Numbered from the stretch's first letter, positions 15,522 through 25,358 are shown. The stretch: DNA of 64,000 nt from DSVQ01 sp964484765 (GCA_964484765.1 CAZAGI010000038.1:1-64000); one strand, 5' to 3'. Notes: generated by a model not told the origin, from the letters alone. Translations and numbers: made by a program.

Positions 15522-16751
15522 TCACACCACGGATTGAATCCGCTTCACGGCTTCTTCGATGTTTTCGCGGCTGTTGAAAGCGCTGAGGCGGAAGTAACCT
15601 TCGCCCGCGGCACCGAAACCGCTGCCGGGGGTGCCGACGAGGTTGGCTTTCGACAGCAGTTCGTCGAAGAACGCCCAACTCGTGAGGTTGCGTGGGGTCT
15701 TCAGCCAGACATACGGAGCGTTGACGCCGCCGTAAACGGTCAGCCCGGCGGCTCGCAGGCCAGCACACAACACGCTGGCGTTTTCCAAGTAGAAGTCGAT
15801 GAGTTTCTTCACCTGCGGCTTGCCGGTATCGGAGTAAATTGCTTCGGCACCGCGCTGGATGATGTAGCTGACGCCGTTGAACTTCGTCGTGTGACGGCGG
15901 TTCCACAGGGCGTGCAGTTCGACGCGTTCGCCGTTGGCCGACTTGGCGGTCAGACCCTTCGGCACGACGGTGAAGGCACACCGCGTGCCGGTGAACCCGG
16001 CGGTTTTGCTGAAGCTGCGGAACTCGATGGCACACTCGCGAGCCCCCTCGATCTCATAGATCGAGTGCGGGATCCCGGGCTCGGTGATGTACGCCTCATA
16101 CGCCGCATCGAAGAAGATGATCGCGTCTTCCTTGCGGGCATAATCGACCCACTTCTGCAGCGTTTCCTTGGTGGCGACGGTTCCGGTCGGGTTGTTCGGA
16201 TAGCACAGATAGATCAGGTCGACATGCTGCGTCGGCAACGCGGGGGTGAAATTGTTTTCGGCGGTCACGGGGATGTAGACCAGCCCGGCGTAACGGCCAC
16301 CCTCATCCGCGGCCCCTGTGCGACCGGCCATGACGTTGGTGTCGACATAGACGGGATACACCGGGTCCGTCACCGCGACGGTGTTGCCCGCCCCGAAAAT
16401 TTCGAGAATGTTGCCGGTGTCGCACTTGGAACCGTCGGAGATGAAAATCTCGTCGGCCGCGACTTTCGCCCCGCGGCTGTGGAAATCGTTTTGAGCGATG
16501 GCGTTGCGGAGAAAATCGTAACCCTGTTCCGGACCATAGCCACGGAACGATTCCCGGCGACCCATCTCATCCACCGCGGCGTGCATCGCGGCCGTCACCG
16601 CGGCGGGCAACGGCTCGGTCACGTCGCCGATGCCCAGCCGGATGATCTTCGCCGAAGGGTTTTCCGCGGCAAACTTCGCCACGCGGCGACCGATCTCGGG
16701 AAAGAGGTAACCGGCTTTGAGCTTGGAATAGTTATCGTTGATGAGAGCCAT
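15522..16751 (-). CDS. dapL: LL-diaminopimelate aminotransferase
   Basis: A 409-residue PLP-dependent class I/II aminotransferase that makes LL-diaminopimelate directly from tetrahydrodipicolinate and glutamate, for lysine and peptidoglycan synthesis. The N-terminus is typical of DapL (NDNYSKLKAGYLFPEI, then RLGIGDVTEPLP). The cofactor-binding GSKCDTGNI and YPNNPTGT motifs and the Schiff-base lysine in SFSKTAGFTGTRCAF (K249) are in place. Length is normal for the family. Planctomycetes, like chlamydiae and plants, commonly use this route instead of DapC/DapD/DapE. It is convergent with the WD40 gene and appears monocistronic. Confidence 0.95.
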   Translation of the reverse strand: MALINDNYSKLKAGYLFPEIGRRVAKFAAENPSAKIIRLGIGDVTEPLPAAVTAAMHAAVDEMGRRESFRGYGPEQGYDFLRNAIAQNDFHSRGAKVAADEIFISDGSKCDTGNILEIFGAGNTVAVTDPVYPVYVDTNVMAGRTGAADEGGRYAGLVYIPVTAENNFTPALPTQHVDLIYLCYPNNPTGTVATKETLQKWVDYARKEDAIIFFDAAYEAYITEPGIPHSIYEIEGARECAIEFRSFSKTAGFTGTRCAFTVVPKGLTAKSANGERVELHALWNRRHTTKFNGVSYIIQRGAEAIYSDTGKPQVKKLIDFYLENASVLCAGLRAAGLTVYGGVNAPYVWLKTPRNLTSWAFFDELLSKANLVGTPGSGFGAAGEGYFRLSAFNSRENIEEAVKRIQSVV

Positions 16752-16802
16752 GGAGGTTCAGAGTCTAGAGTTGAGGGTTGAGAGTCAGAAAAGACACATA
16801 AA

Positions 16803-16829
16803 ACCGCTTTGCGGTTTCGAGTCCCGCGC
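16803..16829. repeat. GCGGTTTCG(C/A)GTCCCGCG repeat copy
   Basis: The segment ccgctttgcggtttcgagtcccgcgcg (described here by its core gcggtttcgagtcccgcg) belongs to the same dispersed family as copies at 26011, 33614-33667, 35105 and 46897-46995. Confidence 0.6.
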
Positions 16830-16933
16830 GGATCGTTTCGCAGTGACCCCGCCAGCGTCCTTTCGGTTCGGGGTCGTGAACCGTAGAATCTCCGCGAGTG
16901 TCCGTCTGGCGTCAAGTCTGGCGGAAGATGGCG

Positions 16934-17010
16934 GGTGACAGGTGATCGGTGGCAGGCAGAAATCCACCATCTCTTTTCTGCCCACCACCGACCACCCATC
17001 ACCTACCACC
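16934..17010. repeat. fold-back repeat upstream of metG
   Basis: The left part (ggtgatcggtggcaggcaga region, 16934-16972) and the right part (ctgcccaccaccgaccaccc region, 16976-17010) are approximate complements, giving an imperfect stem that ends just before the metG start. It could influence metG translation, or simply be a mobile palindromic repeat. Confidence 0.5.
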
Positions 17011-17022
17011 TTGAATCGCCGC

Positions 17023-19083
17023 ATGACTCGTCGCATTCTCGTTACAGCCGCGTTGCCTTACGCCAACGGGCACATTCACCTCGGGCATCTGGTCGAATAC
17101 ATCCAGACCGACATCTGGGTGCGCTTCCAGAAGCTCCGCGGCCACCGCTGCGTGTTCGTGTGTGCGGATGACACGCACGGCACGGCGATTATGATCCGCG
17201 CGAAGCAGGAAGGCCGGTCGGAAACGTCCCTCATCGCCGACATGCGACTCGCCCACCTCGCGGACTTCGGCAAGTTTGACGTGGCCTTTGACCACTACGG
17301 CAGCACCCACAGCGATTCGACCCGCGCGATCTGCCACGAAATCTGGGCAGCGTTGCGACAGGGTGGGTACATCGCTGAAAAGGATGTGACGCAACTTTTC
17401 GATCCGGTCGAGAACACGTTTCTCGCAGACCGGTTCGTGAAAGGGACGTGTCCGATCTGCAAGTCGCCGGATCAATATGGCGACAACTGCGACAAGTGCG
17501 GTTCGACATACACCCCCGCCGATTTGATTGATCCGGTCAGCACGCTTTCGGGGGCGAAACCCGAGATTCGGACCGCGGCCCATCTCTTCGTGCAGATCGA
17601 AAAACTGCACGATTTCCTCACCGATTACACGCAGTCCGGCAAACATCTGCAGGACGAAGTCGCGAACTATCTGAAGGGCCACTTCCTGTCCGAACCGTTG
17701 CGGGATTGGGACGTGTCGAGGCCCGCACCGTACTTCGGGTTTGAGATTCCGGACAGCCCCGGCAATTACTGGTACGTGTGGTTCGACGCGCCGATCGGTT
17801 ACATCGGTTCCACCGCGGACTGGGCGGCGAAGAACGGCGGCACGTGGCAGGAGTGGTGGAAGAACGCGGACACCGAAATCCATCACTTCATCGGCAAGGA
17901 CATCACGTACTTCCACACGCTGTTCTGGCCCGCCATGTTGAAGGCGGCGGGGTTCAATCTGCCGCACCGCGTCCACATTCACGGCTTCCTCACGGTCGAC
18001 GGCGAGAAGATGTCGAAGACCAAGGGGACGTTCATCCAAGCCGCGACGTACGCCAAGCACCTCGATGCCCAGTACCTGCGGTATTACTACGCCTCGAAAC
18101 TCGGGGCGCGGCTGGACGACCTCGATCTCAACCTCGATGAATTCGTCGCCAAGGTGAACTCCGATCTCGTGGGGAAGGTCGTCAACCTCGCCAGCCGCAC
18201 GGCGAAATTTGTCGAAGCGACCGGGTTGTCGGCGACCTATCCCGATGATGGCGGGCTGTTCAATGACATTGCTTCCGCGTCGGAGACCATCGCCGATCTC
18301 TACGAGCGTGGCGAGTACAACACCGCGTTGCGGGAGATCATGGCGTTTGCGGATCGTGCGAACAAATTCGTCGAAGAAAACGCTCCGTGGATTTTGAAGA
18401 AGGATCCGACAAAGTCTGCGGAACTGCAGGCGTCGTGTACGGTCGCATTGAATGTGTTTCGGCAGATTGTGATTTATCTGTCGCCGATTCTGCCGCGGTT
18501 GGCGGAGCAGACGCGAAAGTTGTTGAATTGTCCGATTGCGAACTGGGACGAAGTGCGAACGCCGCAGGTGGGCACGCCTGTTTCCAAGTTCGAGCACCTC
18601 ATGAAGCGAGTTGAACTCGCACAGGTTCAGGCCATGATTGAAGACGGAAAGCAAGCCGCTCCCCAGAGTGACATTAATACGGGAACTCCCGCTCCGGTTG
18701 CTGAAACTGCGGGGGACAGCGCGGCGTATCTCGAAAAGGAACCGCTCACCGCGGAGAACTGCACGATCGACGACTTCGTGAAGGTCGACCTGCGCGTGGC
18801 CCGCGTGCTGGAATGCACCGCCGTCGAGGCGTCCGACAAGTTGCTGCAGTTGACGTTGTCCCTCGGCGGCGACGTGAAGCGCAATGTCTTCGCGGGGATC
18901 AAGAACGTCTACAAGCCGGAAGACCTCGTCGGCAAGCTGGTGATCCTGTGCGCCAACCTCGCCCCGCGGAAAATGAAATTCGGTGTGAGCGAAGGTATGG
19001 TCCTCGCCGCCGGAGCCGGAGGGAAAGAGATTTTCGTCCTCTCCGCCGACACCGGCGCCCAACCCGGCATGCGCGTGCATTAG
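17023..19083 (+). CDS. metG: methionine--tRNA ligase
   Basis: A 686-residue class I aminoacyl-tRNA synthetase that charges tRNA-Met. The HIGH-type motif is in PYANGHIHLGHLVEY (residues 12-26), a zinc knuckle CPICKSPDQYGDNCDKCG lies near residue 145, and the KMSKT loop is at about 328-332. Residues 581-686 form a C-terminal tRNA-binding (EMAP/Trbp111-like) domain, VDLRVARVLECTAVE onward, as in the long E. coli-type enzymes. An in-frame extension to 16942 runs through a repeat; the ATG at 17023, immediately before the conserved RRILVTAALPYANG, is the likely start. A perfect terminator is not seen; an imperfect palindrome follows at 19091. Confidence 0.95.
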   Translation: MTRRILVTAALPYANGHIHLGHLVEYIQTDIWVRFQKLRGHRCVFVCADDTHGTAIMIRAKQEGRSETSLIADMRLAHLADFGKFDVAFDHYGSTHSDSTRAICHEIWAALRQGGYIAEKDVTQLFDPVENTFLADRFVKGTCPICKSPDQYGDNCDKCGSTYTPADLIDPVSTLSGAKPEIRTAAHLFVQIEKLHDFLTDYTQSGKHLQDEVANYLKGHFLSEPLRDWDVSRPAPYFGFEIPDSPGNYWYVWFDAPIGYIGSTADWAAKNGGTWQEWWKNADTEIHHFIGKDITYFHTLFWPAMLKAAGFNLPHRVHIHGFLTVDGEKMSKTKGTFIQAATYAKHLDAQYLRYYYASKLGARLDDLDLNLDEFVAKVNSDLVGKVVNLASRTAKFVEATGLSATYPDDGGLFNDIASASETIADLYERGEYNTALREIMAFADRANKFVEENAPWILKKDPTKSAELQASCTVALNVFRQIVIYLSPILPRLAEQTRKLLNCPIANWDEVRTPQVGTPVSKFEHLMKRVELAQVQAMIEDGKQAAPQSDINTGTPAPVAETAGDSAAYLEKEPLTAENCTIDDFVKVDLRVARVLECTAVEASDKLLQLTLSLGGDVKRNVFAGIKNVYKPEDLVGKLVILCANLAPRKMKFGVSEGMVLAAGAGGKEIFVLSADTGAQPGMRVH

Positions 19084-19090
19084 CCAGTAT

Positions 19091-19168
19091 TGTGAGCGGA
19101 CCGGCGCTAGCTGCCGGTTTTTCTGCCACAAATAAAAGATACCGGCGGCTAGCGCTGTGCCGCTCACA
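19091..19168. repeat. 78-base imperfect palindrome (ACCGGC-GCTAGCGC family)
   Basis: The left arm starts tgtgagcgg, continues through ggcgctagc and ends gccggt. The right arm at 19141-19168 is its complement apart from about four mismatches. It starts seven bases after the metG stop codon and could act as a transcription terminator or mRNA 3' end. The core resembles a dispersed palindrome that I remember from other planctomycete genomes. Confidence 0.7.
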
Positions 19169-19303
19169 AAGAGTCACAACGCGTCAACCTTTTTCCCCTG
19201 ATTCTTCGGGAAATCCCGACGCAACTCCTGTCCTCCGCTTGCATCGCTGCACTGTCCTCGCGACACTGCCATATAGAACAGTGTTGATGGGTGAGGTGCG
19301 GCG

Positions 19304-22300
19304 ATGGTGTGGGTCTTGCGGACGGGGTTGGTATCGGGATGGTGGCTGTGCGGGATCATTTCCGTGGTGGTCGCCGCGCCGCCGGACAAAATTGATTTCC
19401 AGCGCGATGTGCGGCCGATCCTCGCGGAAAAGTGCATTGGCTGCCATGGGCCGAACCATCCCGAAGCCGGCGTGCGGATGGTCGACCGCACGTCGATTCT
19501 GGCCAACGGCGAGAGCGGCCAGCCGATCGTGGTCGCAGGCAATCCCGATCACAGCGAACTCTTTCGTCGCGTGATCAGCACGGACCCCGATGTCCGCATG
19601 CCGCCGGGCGAAAAACCGCCGCTGACTGCGGATCAAATCGCGATTCTGAAGAAGTGGATCGAGAGCGGTGCGGAATGGTCGGCTCATTGGTCGTTCGTCC
19701 CGATCACCCGCCCGGATGTGCCCGACGCGGACCCTGAAGTCGATTCGTGGCCGCGATCCGACATCGACCGATTCGTGTTGAATGAACTCTACGCCCGGAA
19801 ATGGTCCCCTTCGCCGGAAGCCGATCGGTTCACTTTGCTGAAGCGGTTGTCGTATGACCTGATCGGCTTGCCGCCGACCATCGCCGAAGCGGACGATTTC
19901 GTGAAAGAAACGTCGCCGGATGCTTACGAAAAAGTCGTCCGCCGGTTACTCGATTCTCCGCACTTTGGTGAGCGCTGGGGTCGGCACTGGCTCGACCTCG
20001 CGCACTACGCCGATTCCGATGGTTACGAAAAAGACCGCGGCCGGCCGGATGCGTACCTGTTTCGCGATTGGGTGATCGATGCCATCAATCGGGATGTTCC
20101 CTTCGATCAATTCACCATGGAACAACTCGCCGGGGATTTGTTGCCGGAGGCGACGTCGTCCCAACGGATCGCGACGGCCTTCCTGCGGCAGACGCTCACG
20201 AATGAGGAAGGCGGCGTGGATCAGGAAGAGTACCGCGTTGCCGCGTGTTTCGACCGGACCGAAACCGTGGGCACCGTGTGGCTCGGGCTGACCATCGGCT
20301 GCGTGCGGTGTCACGGTCACAAATATGACCCGCTGCCGCATGCGGATTACTACAAACTCTTCGCGTTCTTCAACAACGCGGAAGAAGAGAACGACCGCTT
20401 GCCGATTGGTGCGGAGCAACTCGCGGACCTCGACCGCGAACGTTCACCGTTGATGCAGGCGTTGCTCGCGCGGAAACAAGCCCTCGCGCCGGCGGAAGCG
20501 GCGTGGGAACGGACCGAGCGCGAGAAACTGCTCGGCATCACGGATACGAAGCTGGCCGAAGACAATCTCTCCGTGGTCGAAGTGAAGTCGACCGCACTTC
20601 CCGAGGAAAAATTCGATGTCGACGCCAAGGCGATTCGTGCTCCGCTGACACCGCGCGAACGGGATACCTATACGGTCACCGGGACGACAACCGGAACGAT
20701 CACCGGCATCAAACTCTCTGCGATCCCCGATGATCGCGCCCCGCACAAGGGGTCGGGATTCTCGAGCAGCGGCAACTTTGTGATTTCACGCATCAGCCTC
20801 ACCCTGGAGCAGGACGGCCAACCGACGCGGGATATCCCGCTGCATCGCGCCACTGCCGATTACTCACAGGCCGGGTTTGCGCCGACGCAGGTGCTGCCCG
20901 CCGCGCCGGACAGCCGCAAGGGTTGGGCCGTCGGCGGTAAAGTCGCCGAAAAACATGCACTCACCCTGCGAACGACCGAACCGGTCGACCTCCCCGATGG
21001 GGCCAAACTGCGACTCGTGATCGATCAGCAGCACGGTTCGCAGCATGTCCTGGCATCGTTCCAGGTCGCCGTGCTGCGCGGCAACGCTCGCGGATTGTCT
21101 TTCGCCGAACCGGCCATCATCACGGCCCTCGACACTTATCCCGAAAAGCGCGTGGCGAACATCAAGCGGCAGTTGTTCGATTATTACGTCGAATACGTTG
21201 CTCGCGACGTGGAAGTCGCCCGGTTGGAAGCGGCGATGAAACAGGTTGACGAAAAACACAAAGCGAAACTGATGACCGTCCGCACCATCGCGCAGCCGCT
21301 GTTGCCGAGAACAACGCGTGTGTTTCATCGCGGCGAATTCCTGTCTCCGCGCGACGAAGTCCAACCCGGCGGTCCGAATCCGCTGGCCCCGTTACTGCCG
21401 CGCGGAGCGACGCCCGATCGGCTCGATCTCGCCCGCTGGCTGGTCGCACCCGAGAATCCCCTCACGGCGCGTGTGGCGGTCAATCATGTCTGGCTGAAAT
21501 TGTTTGGCAGCGGCCTCGTGCGGACACCGAGCGACTTCGGCGTCCGCGGCGAACGGCCAACGCATCCCGAACTGCTCGACTGGCTCGCCGACCATTTCCG
21601 CAACGAGCTGAAGTGGAGCCGGAAGAAACTCATTCGGAACATTGTACTGTCGGCGACCTACCGTCAGACCTCACATCATCGGCCGGAATACGAAGTCCAT
21701 GATCCGACCAATCAGTCGCTGTTCCGGCAGAACCGCTTCCGTGTGGAAGCCGAAATTGTGCGCGATCTCAATCTCGCGGTGAGCGGGTTGCTCTCACCAA
21801 AAATCGGTGGCCCGAGCGTTTTCCCGCCGATGCCCGAGGAACTCGCAAAGTTGAGTTACGCCAACAGTTTCTCCTGGAAAAACAGCACGGGCGAAGACCG
21901 TTATCGCCGCGGGATGTATACATTCTTCAAACGGACAATTCCACATCCGAACCTGATGACGTTTGATGCCCCGGATGCCAATGTGGCGTGTGTGGAACGC
22001 ACGGTGTCCAACACGCCGCTGCAATCGTTGACGCTGCTCAACAACGAAAGCCATCTGGAAGCCGCCCAGCACTTGGCCCGGCGCGCGTTGACTTCTCCGG
22101 CTGCAACGGACGACGAACGGCTGGCACTCGCACTGCGGTGGTGCGTTGCGCGATCACCGTCCGCCGCGGAAGTCGCCGTACTGAAACACACTCTTGATGA
22201 CAGCCTTGGTTACTACAAAGTTCACGAAGCCGACGCGAAACAGTTCGGTGGCGAAGCCGCTGTGCAGGATCACACGTTTGCCGACGTCGCCGCGTGGACG

Positions 22301-22351
22301 GCGACGATGCGTGTGATTCTCAATCTCGACGAATTCCTGACGCGAGAATAA
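19304..22351 (+). CDS. planctomycete cytochrome-DUF1549-DUF1553 exported protein
   Basis: A 1015-residue exported protein with the classical planctomycete order: signal segment (residues 1-24), PSCyt1 domain with heme motif CIGCHG (C44, C47, H48) and MPPGEKPPL, DUF1549 (about 145-355) containing a second CVRCHGH motif near 333, a beta-rich insert (about 430-640), and DUF1553 (about 700-985). The DUF1549 block RHWLDLAHYADSDGYEKD and the DUF1553 block HPELLDWLADHF are easily recognised. It is followed after a palindromic repeat by a DUF1501 gene, the usual partner. The proposed role is periplasmic oxidation or breakdown of complex polymers, which is unproven. GAGG lies upstream of the ATG at 19304. 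Confidence 0.9.
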   Translation: MVWVLRTGLVSGWWLCGIISVVVAAPPDKIDFQRDVRPILAEKCIGCHGPNHPEAGVRMVDRTSILANGESGQPIVVAGNPDHSELFRRVISTDPDVRMPPGEKPPLTADQIAILKKWIESGAEWSAHWSFVPITRPDVPDADPEVDSWPRSDIDRFVLNELYARKWSPSPEADRFTLLKRLSYDLIGLPPTIAEADDFVKETSPDAYEKVVRRLLDSPHFGERWGRHWLDLAHYADSDGYEKDRGRPDAYLFRDWVIDAINRDVPFDQFTMEQLAGDLLPEATSSQRIATAFLRQTLTNEEGGVDQEEYRVAACFDRTETVGTVWLGLTIGCVRCHGHKYDPLPHADYYKLFAFFNNAEEENDRLPIGAEQLADLDRERSPLMQALLARKQALAPAEAAWERTEREKLLGITDTKLAEDNLSVVEVKSTALPEEKFDVDAKAIRAPLTPRERDTYTVTGTTTGTITGIKLSAIPDDRAPHKGSGFSSSGNFVISRISLTLEQDGQPTRDIPLHRATADYSQAGFAPTQVLPAAPDSRKGWAVGGKVAEKHALTLRTTEPVDLPDGAKLRLVIDQQHGSQHVLASFQVAVLRGNARGLSFAEPAIITALDTYPEKRVANIKRQLFDYYVEYVARDVEVARLEAAMKQVDEKHKAKLMTVRTIAQPLLPRTTRVFHRGEFLSPRDEVQPGGPNPLAPLLPRGATPDRLDLARWLVAPENPLTARVAVNHVWLKLFGSGLVRTPSDFGVRGERPTHPELLDWLADHFRNELKWSRKKLIRNIVLSATYRQTSHHRPEYEVHDPTNQSLFRQNRFRVEAEIVRDLNLAVSGLLSPKIGGPSVFPPMPEELAKLSYANSFSWKNSTGEDRYRRGMYTFFKRTIPHPNLMTFDAPDANVACVERTVSNTPLQSLTLLNNESHLEAAQHLARRALTSPAATDDERLALALRWCVARSPSAAEVAVLKHTLDDSLGYYKVHEADAKQFGGEAAVQDHTFADVAAWTATMRVILNLDEFLTRE

Positions 22352-22352
22352 C

Positions 22353-22437
22353 GGCGAGCGGGGGGACGTAAGTCCCCCCGGTGACTGCATCGGACTGAAA
22401 GAAAATCACCAGGGGGAGTAACCTCCCCCTGCTCGCC
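22353..22437. repeat. 85-base double-hairpin palindrome
   Basis: Outer arms ggcgagc (22353-22359) and gctcgcc (22431-22437) pair. Each half also forms its own hairpin (ggggga/tccccc on the left, aggggga-type/tccccct on the right), and ggtgac pairs with the tcacc of the other half. It sits between two genes of a presumed operon, so it may set their relative mRNA stability. Confidence 0.7.
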
Positions 22438-22454
22438 AAACGGAAACGAACCCT

Positions 22455-23939
22455 ATGAATGACTCGAATTTCCTCCAAATGCTGAATGCGGCCCACACTC
22501 GGCGGCGTTTCTTGCACGCCGCGGGGTATGGCGTCGGACTCGCGGCACTGTCGCAAATGATGGGGAATGCGGAAGGAGCGAACGCAGCACCGGTTGATCC
22601 GCTCAGCGGCAAGCCTGCCCACTTCCCGGTGAAGGCGAAGCAGTGCATCTTCATTTTTCTCGAAGGGGCCCCCAGCCAGCTCGACATGTTCGATCCGAAG
22701 CCGAAGCTCAATGAACTCAATGGCCAGCCGTTGCCGGAATCGCTGACGAAAGAAGTCCGCTTTGCATTCATCAAGAAGGAATCCGCGGTCCTGATGGGAT
22801 CGAAGCGGGTCTTCAAAAAGCATGGTGAATCGGGTATGGAGTTCAGCGACTTCCTGCCGCACCTCGCAACGTGTGCCGACGACATGCTGATGATCCGGTC
22901 GATGCACACCGACCAGTTCAATCACCACCCGGCACAACTCTCGTTGCAATGCGGGCGGTCGTTCTTTGGCTTACCCACGGCAGGGGCCTGGCTGACGTAT
23001 GGCCTCGGCAGTGAATCGCAGGATTTGCCGGGGTATGTCGTGCTGTCGACCGGCCGCGGCACCAGCGGCGGGGCCTCGCTGTGGCAAAGCGGGTTCTTAC
23101 CCTCGACGTATGCCGGTGTGCTACTCCGCAGTCAAGGGGAACCGGTCCTCAATCTCGCGAACCCGCCCGGGTTGCCGCCAAGTCTGCAACGCTCGGGACT
23201 CGATGCGCTGCGCTCACTGAATCAATCTCGCTTGGAAACGGTCGCCGATCCGGAAATCGCCAGTCGCATCGCCAGCTATGAACTCGCGTTCCGCATGCAG
23301 TCCGCGGCTCCCGAGTTGACGGATCTCTCCGGTGAAACGCAGGCCACCCTTGATGCCTACGGCCTTGGTCGCAAGGAACCGGACATCAAAGCGTCGCGTG
23401 GCGGCGGACCCGGTCAATACCACGCTTTCTCGACGAGTTGCCTCCTCGCGCGGCGGCTCGTCGAACGAGGTGTGCGCTTCGTGCAGATCAATCACGCTTC
23501 GTGGGATCACCACTCGAATCTGGATACCGAACTCGCCCAGAACTGCGGCATGGCTGATCAACCTGTCGCGGCCCTCATCCAAGATCTCAAACAGCGCGGT
23601 CTGCTCGACGAAACACTCATCGTCTGGGCCGGGGAATTCGGTCGCACGCCGCTGGGAGAAAACCGGATGGGAACGGGAACGGTTACTGGCCGTGACCATC
23701 ACCCATCCGCGTTCTCGATCTGGATGGCGGGCGGCGGCGTGAAGGGCGGGTTGACATACGGCACGACGGACGAAATCGGCTGGTCGATCACGGAGAAACC
23801 GGTGCACATTAACGACTTCCACGCGACGTTCCTGCGACTGTTCGGCATCGACCACCTGCGGTTGACACACCGTCATCAGGGTCTCGACGCACGCCTCACC
23901 GGTGTCGCCGGGAACATCATCCCCGACTGGATCGCCTAG
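22455..23939 (+). CDS. DUF1501 domain-containing exported protein
   Basis: A 494-residue DUF1501 protein. The N-terminus has a twin-arginine motif (HTRRRFLHAAG, residues 15-25) and a hydrophobic segment. Landmarks are IFIFLEGAPSQLDMFDPKP, the CLLARRLVERGVRFVQI block, GEFGRTPLGE and GRDHHPSAFSIWMAGGGVKGG. It follows the cytochrome-DUF1549-DUF1553 gene by about 100 bases and is probably co-transcribed with it. A terminator hairpin follows at 23940. The reaction is unknown; the fold family includes sulfatases and phosphatases, but I cannot confirm that the metal ligands are conserved. Confidence 0.9.
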   Translation: MNDSNFLQMLNAAHTRRRFLHAAGYGVGLAALSQMMGNAEGANAAPVDPLSGKPAHFPVKAKQCIFIFLEGAPSQLDMFDPKPKLNELNGQPLPESLTKEVRFAFIKKESAVLMGSKRVFKKHGESGMEFSDFLPHLATCADDMLMIRSMHTDQFNHHPAQLSLQCGRSFFGLPTAGAWLTYGLGSESQDLPGYVVLSTGRGTSGGASLWQSGFLPSTYAGVLLRSQGEPVLNLANPPGLPPSLQRSGLDALRSLNQSRLETVADPEIASRIASYELAFRMQSAAPELTDLSGETQATLDAYGLGRKEPDIKASRGGGPGQYHAFSTSCLLARRLVERGVRFVQINHASWDHHSNLDTELAQNCGMADQPVAALIQDLKQRGLLDETLIVWAGEFGRTPLGENRMGTGTVTGRDHHPSAFSIWMAGGGVKGGLTYGTTDEIGWSITEKPVHINDFHATFLRLFGIDHLRLTHRHQGLDARLTGVAGNIIPDWIA

Positions 23940-23967
23940 AGACCTACGGATTCTAAACCGTGGGTCT
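23940..23967 (+). terminator. hairpin terminator after DUF1501 gene
   Basis: Arms agacctacgg (23940-23949) and ccgtgggtct (23958-23967) pair with one G-T-type mismatch, followed by a T/C-rich tail (cttcttacttcc). It begins right at the stop codon and overlaps the leader of the ceramidase-like gene. Confidence 0.55.
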
Positions 23968-23989
23968 CTTCTTACTTCCTGGAGTTGAA

Positions 23990-25351
23990 ATGGCACTTCG
24001 GTTCCTGTTCGCGATTGCAGTTTTCCTCACCACCACCCCTCTTATTGCACAAAACACCGGCTGGAAAGCCGGCACCGCGAAAGCCGTCATCACACCCGCG
24101 GAACCGATGTGGATGGCAGGCTACGGCGGCCGCAACAAACCTGCGGAAGGCACGCTGCACGATCTCTATATCCGAGTACTGGCGCTTCAGGATGCACGCG
24201 GTCACCGGGCGATCACGATGTCCAGCGATACGCTGGGGATATCACAACCAATCTACGAAGCCGTGGTCGCCGCTGCGGACAAACAGTTCGGTCTGAAGCG
24301 CGCGGACATCATGCTCAACGCGTCCCACACGCACTGCGGCCCGGTGCTGAAGCAGGCGCTGTCTGACATCTATCCGCTCAATGATGCACAGCGCAAACAG
24401 GTCGACGTCTATTCAGATAAACTGATTGAAACGATCGTTAGTACCATCGGCAAAGCGCTGACGGACTTGGAACCAGTCGCACTGTCACACGGACAGGGAA
24501 CGACCGATTTCGCGGTGAATCGCCGCACGAATCGCGAACCGGATGTCCCGATGCTGCGGGCGGAGAACCGGTTGCTCGGCCCGGTGGACCACGCAGTCCC
24601 TGTGCTGACGGCAACGCGGGCTGATGGTTCTCTCAAAGCCATTGTTTTTGCTTACGCCTGCCACAACACGGTGATGGATTTCTACCAGTGGAGCGGCGAC
24701 TACGCGGGCATCGCACAGCTCGCGCTCGAAGCCCGGCACCCCAACACGGTGGCCATGTTCGCGATGGGCTGCGGGGCCGATCAGAATCCACTGCCGCGCC
24801 GCAAGGTCGAGCTACTGAAACAATATGGTCTACAACTCGCCGATGCCGTCGATGAAGCATTGAAACAACCGTTCAAACCGTTAGCTGCGAAGTTGACCAC
24901 GGCAGTCGAGTTGACGCCGCTCAAACTCGATCCGCTCCCGCCGCGCGACCAACTCGAAAAAATGGCCGCCGCGCCGGAAAGTTACAGTCAACGCTGGGCG
25001 TCGCGGGTGTTGAAGTTGTCAACCGACAAACCCTTTCCCGACTATCCGTATCCCGTGCAGGCGTGGAAGCTCGGCGATTCACTGCTGTGGATCACGCTCG
25101 GCGGCGAGGTCGTCGTCGACTACAGCCTGCGCTTCAAAGGCCAGTACGGTTACGACACCTGGGTCACCGCATATGCGAACGACGTGATGGCCTACATCCC
25201 CTCGGCCCGCGTCCGCATCGAAGGGGGCTACGAAGGCCAAAGCTCGATGATGGTGTACGGTCAACCCGCCGAACGCTGGGCGGCGGATGTCGAAGACCGC
25301 GTCGCCGCCGGCGTCGAGCGCGTCGTCAAACTGGTGCAGTCGCTGCGATAA
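23990..25351 (+). CDS. neutral/alkaline ceramidase-like exported protein
   Basis: A 453-residue protein matching the N-terminal catalytic part of neutral/alkaline non-lysosomal ceramidases. A Sec signal occupies about residues 1-20 (FLFAIAVFLTTTPLIAQ). Family blocks include AGTAKAVITPAEPMWMAGYGGR, the zinc-site HTHCGP, the ACHNTVM block with a His ligand, and a GCGADQNP motif. Planctomycetes have many such proteins of uncertain substrate; hydrolysis of an amide or ester bond in the periplasm is likely. An upstream in-frame GTG (23960) is less likely than the ATG at 23990, which has GGAG nine bases before it. A strong hairpin follows. Confidence 0.85.
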   Translation: MALRFLFAIAVFLTTTPLIAQNTGWKAGTAKAVITPAEPMWMAGYGGRNKPAEGTLHDLYIRVLALQDARGHRAITMSSDTLGISQPIYEAVVAAADKQFGLKRADIMLNASHTHCGPVLKQALSDIYPLNDAQRKQVDVYSDKLIETIVSTIGKALTDLEPVALSHGQGTTDFAVNRRTNREPDVPMLRAENRLLGPVDHAVPVLTATRADGSLKAIVFAYACHNTVMDFYQWSGDYAGIAQLALEARHPNTVAMFAMGCGADQNPLPRRKVELLKQYGLQLADAVDEALKQPFKPLAAKLTTAVELTPLKLDPLPPRDQLEKMAAAPESYSQRWASRVLKLSTDKPFPDYPYPVQAWKLGDSLLWITLGGEVVVDYSLRFKGQYGYDTWVTAYANDVMAYIPSARVRIEGGYEGQSSMMVYGQPAERWAADVEDRVAAGVERVVKLVQSLR

Positions 25352-25358
25352 ATATCCC

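Noticed and set aside
15534..16781. 415-codon open frame opposite dapL
   Set aside because: Antisense shadow of dapL; no ribosome binding site and no recognisable domain.
16999..19167. 722-codon open frame opposite metG
   Set aside because: It is the antisense of a clearly identified methionyl-tRNA synthetase; long antisense frames are common at high GC, and the sequence shows no family or signal.
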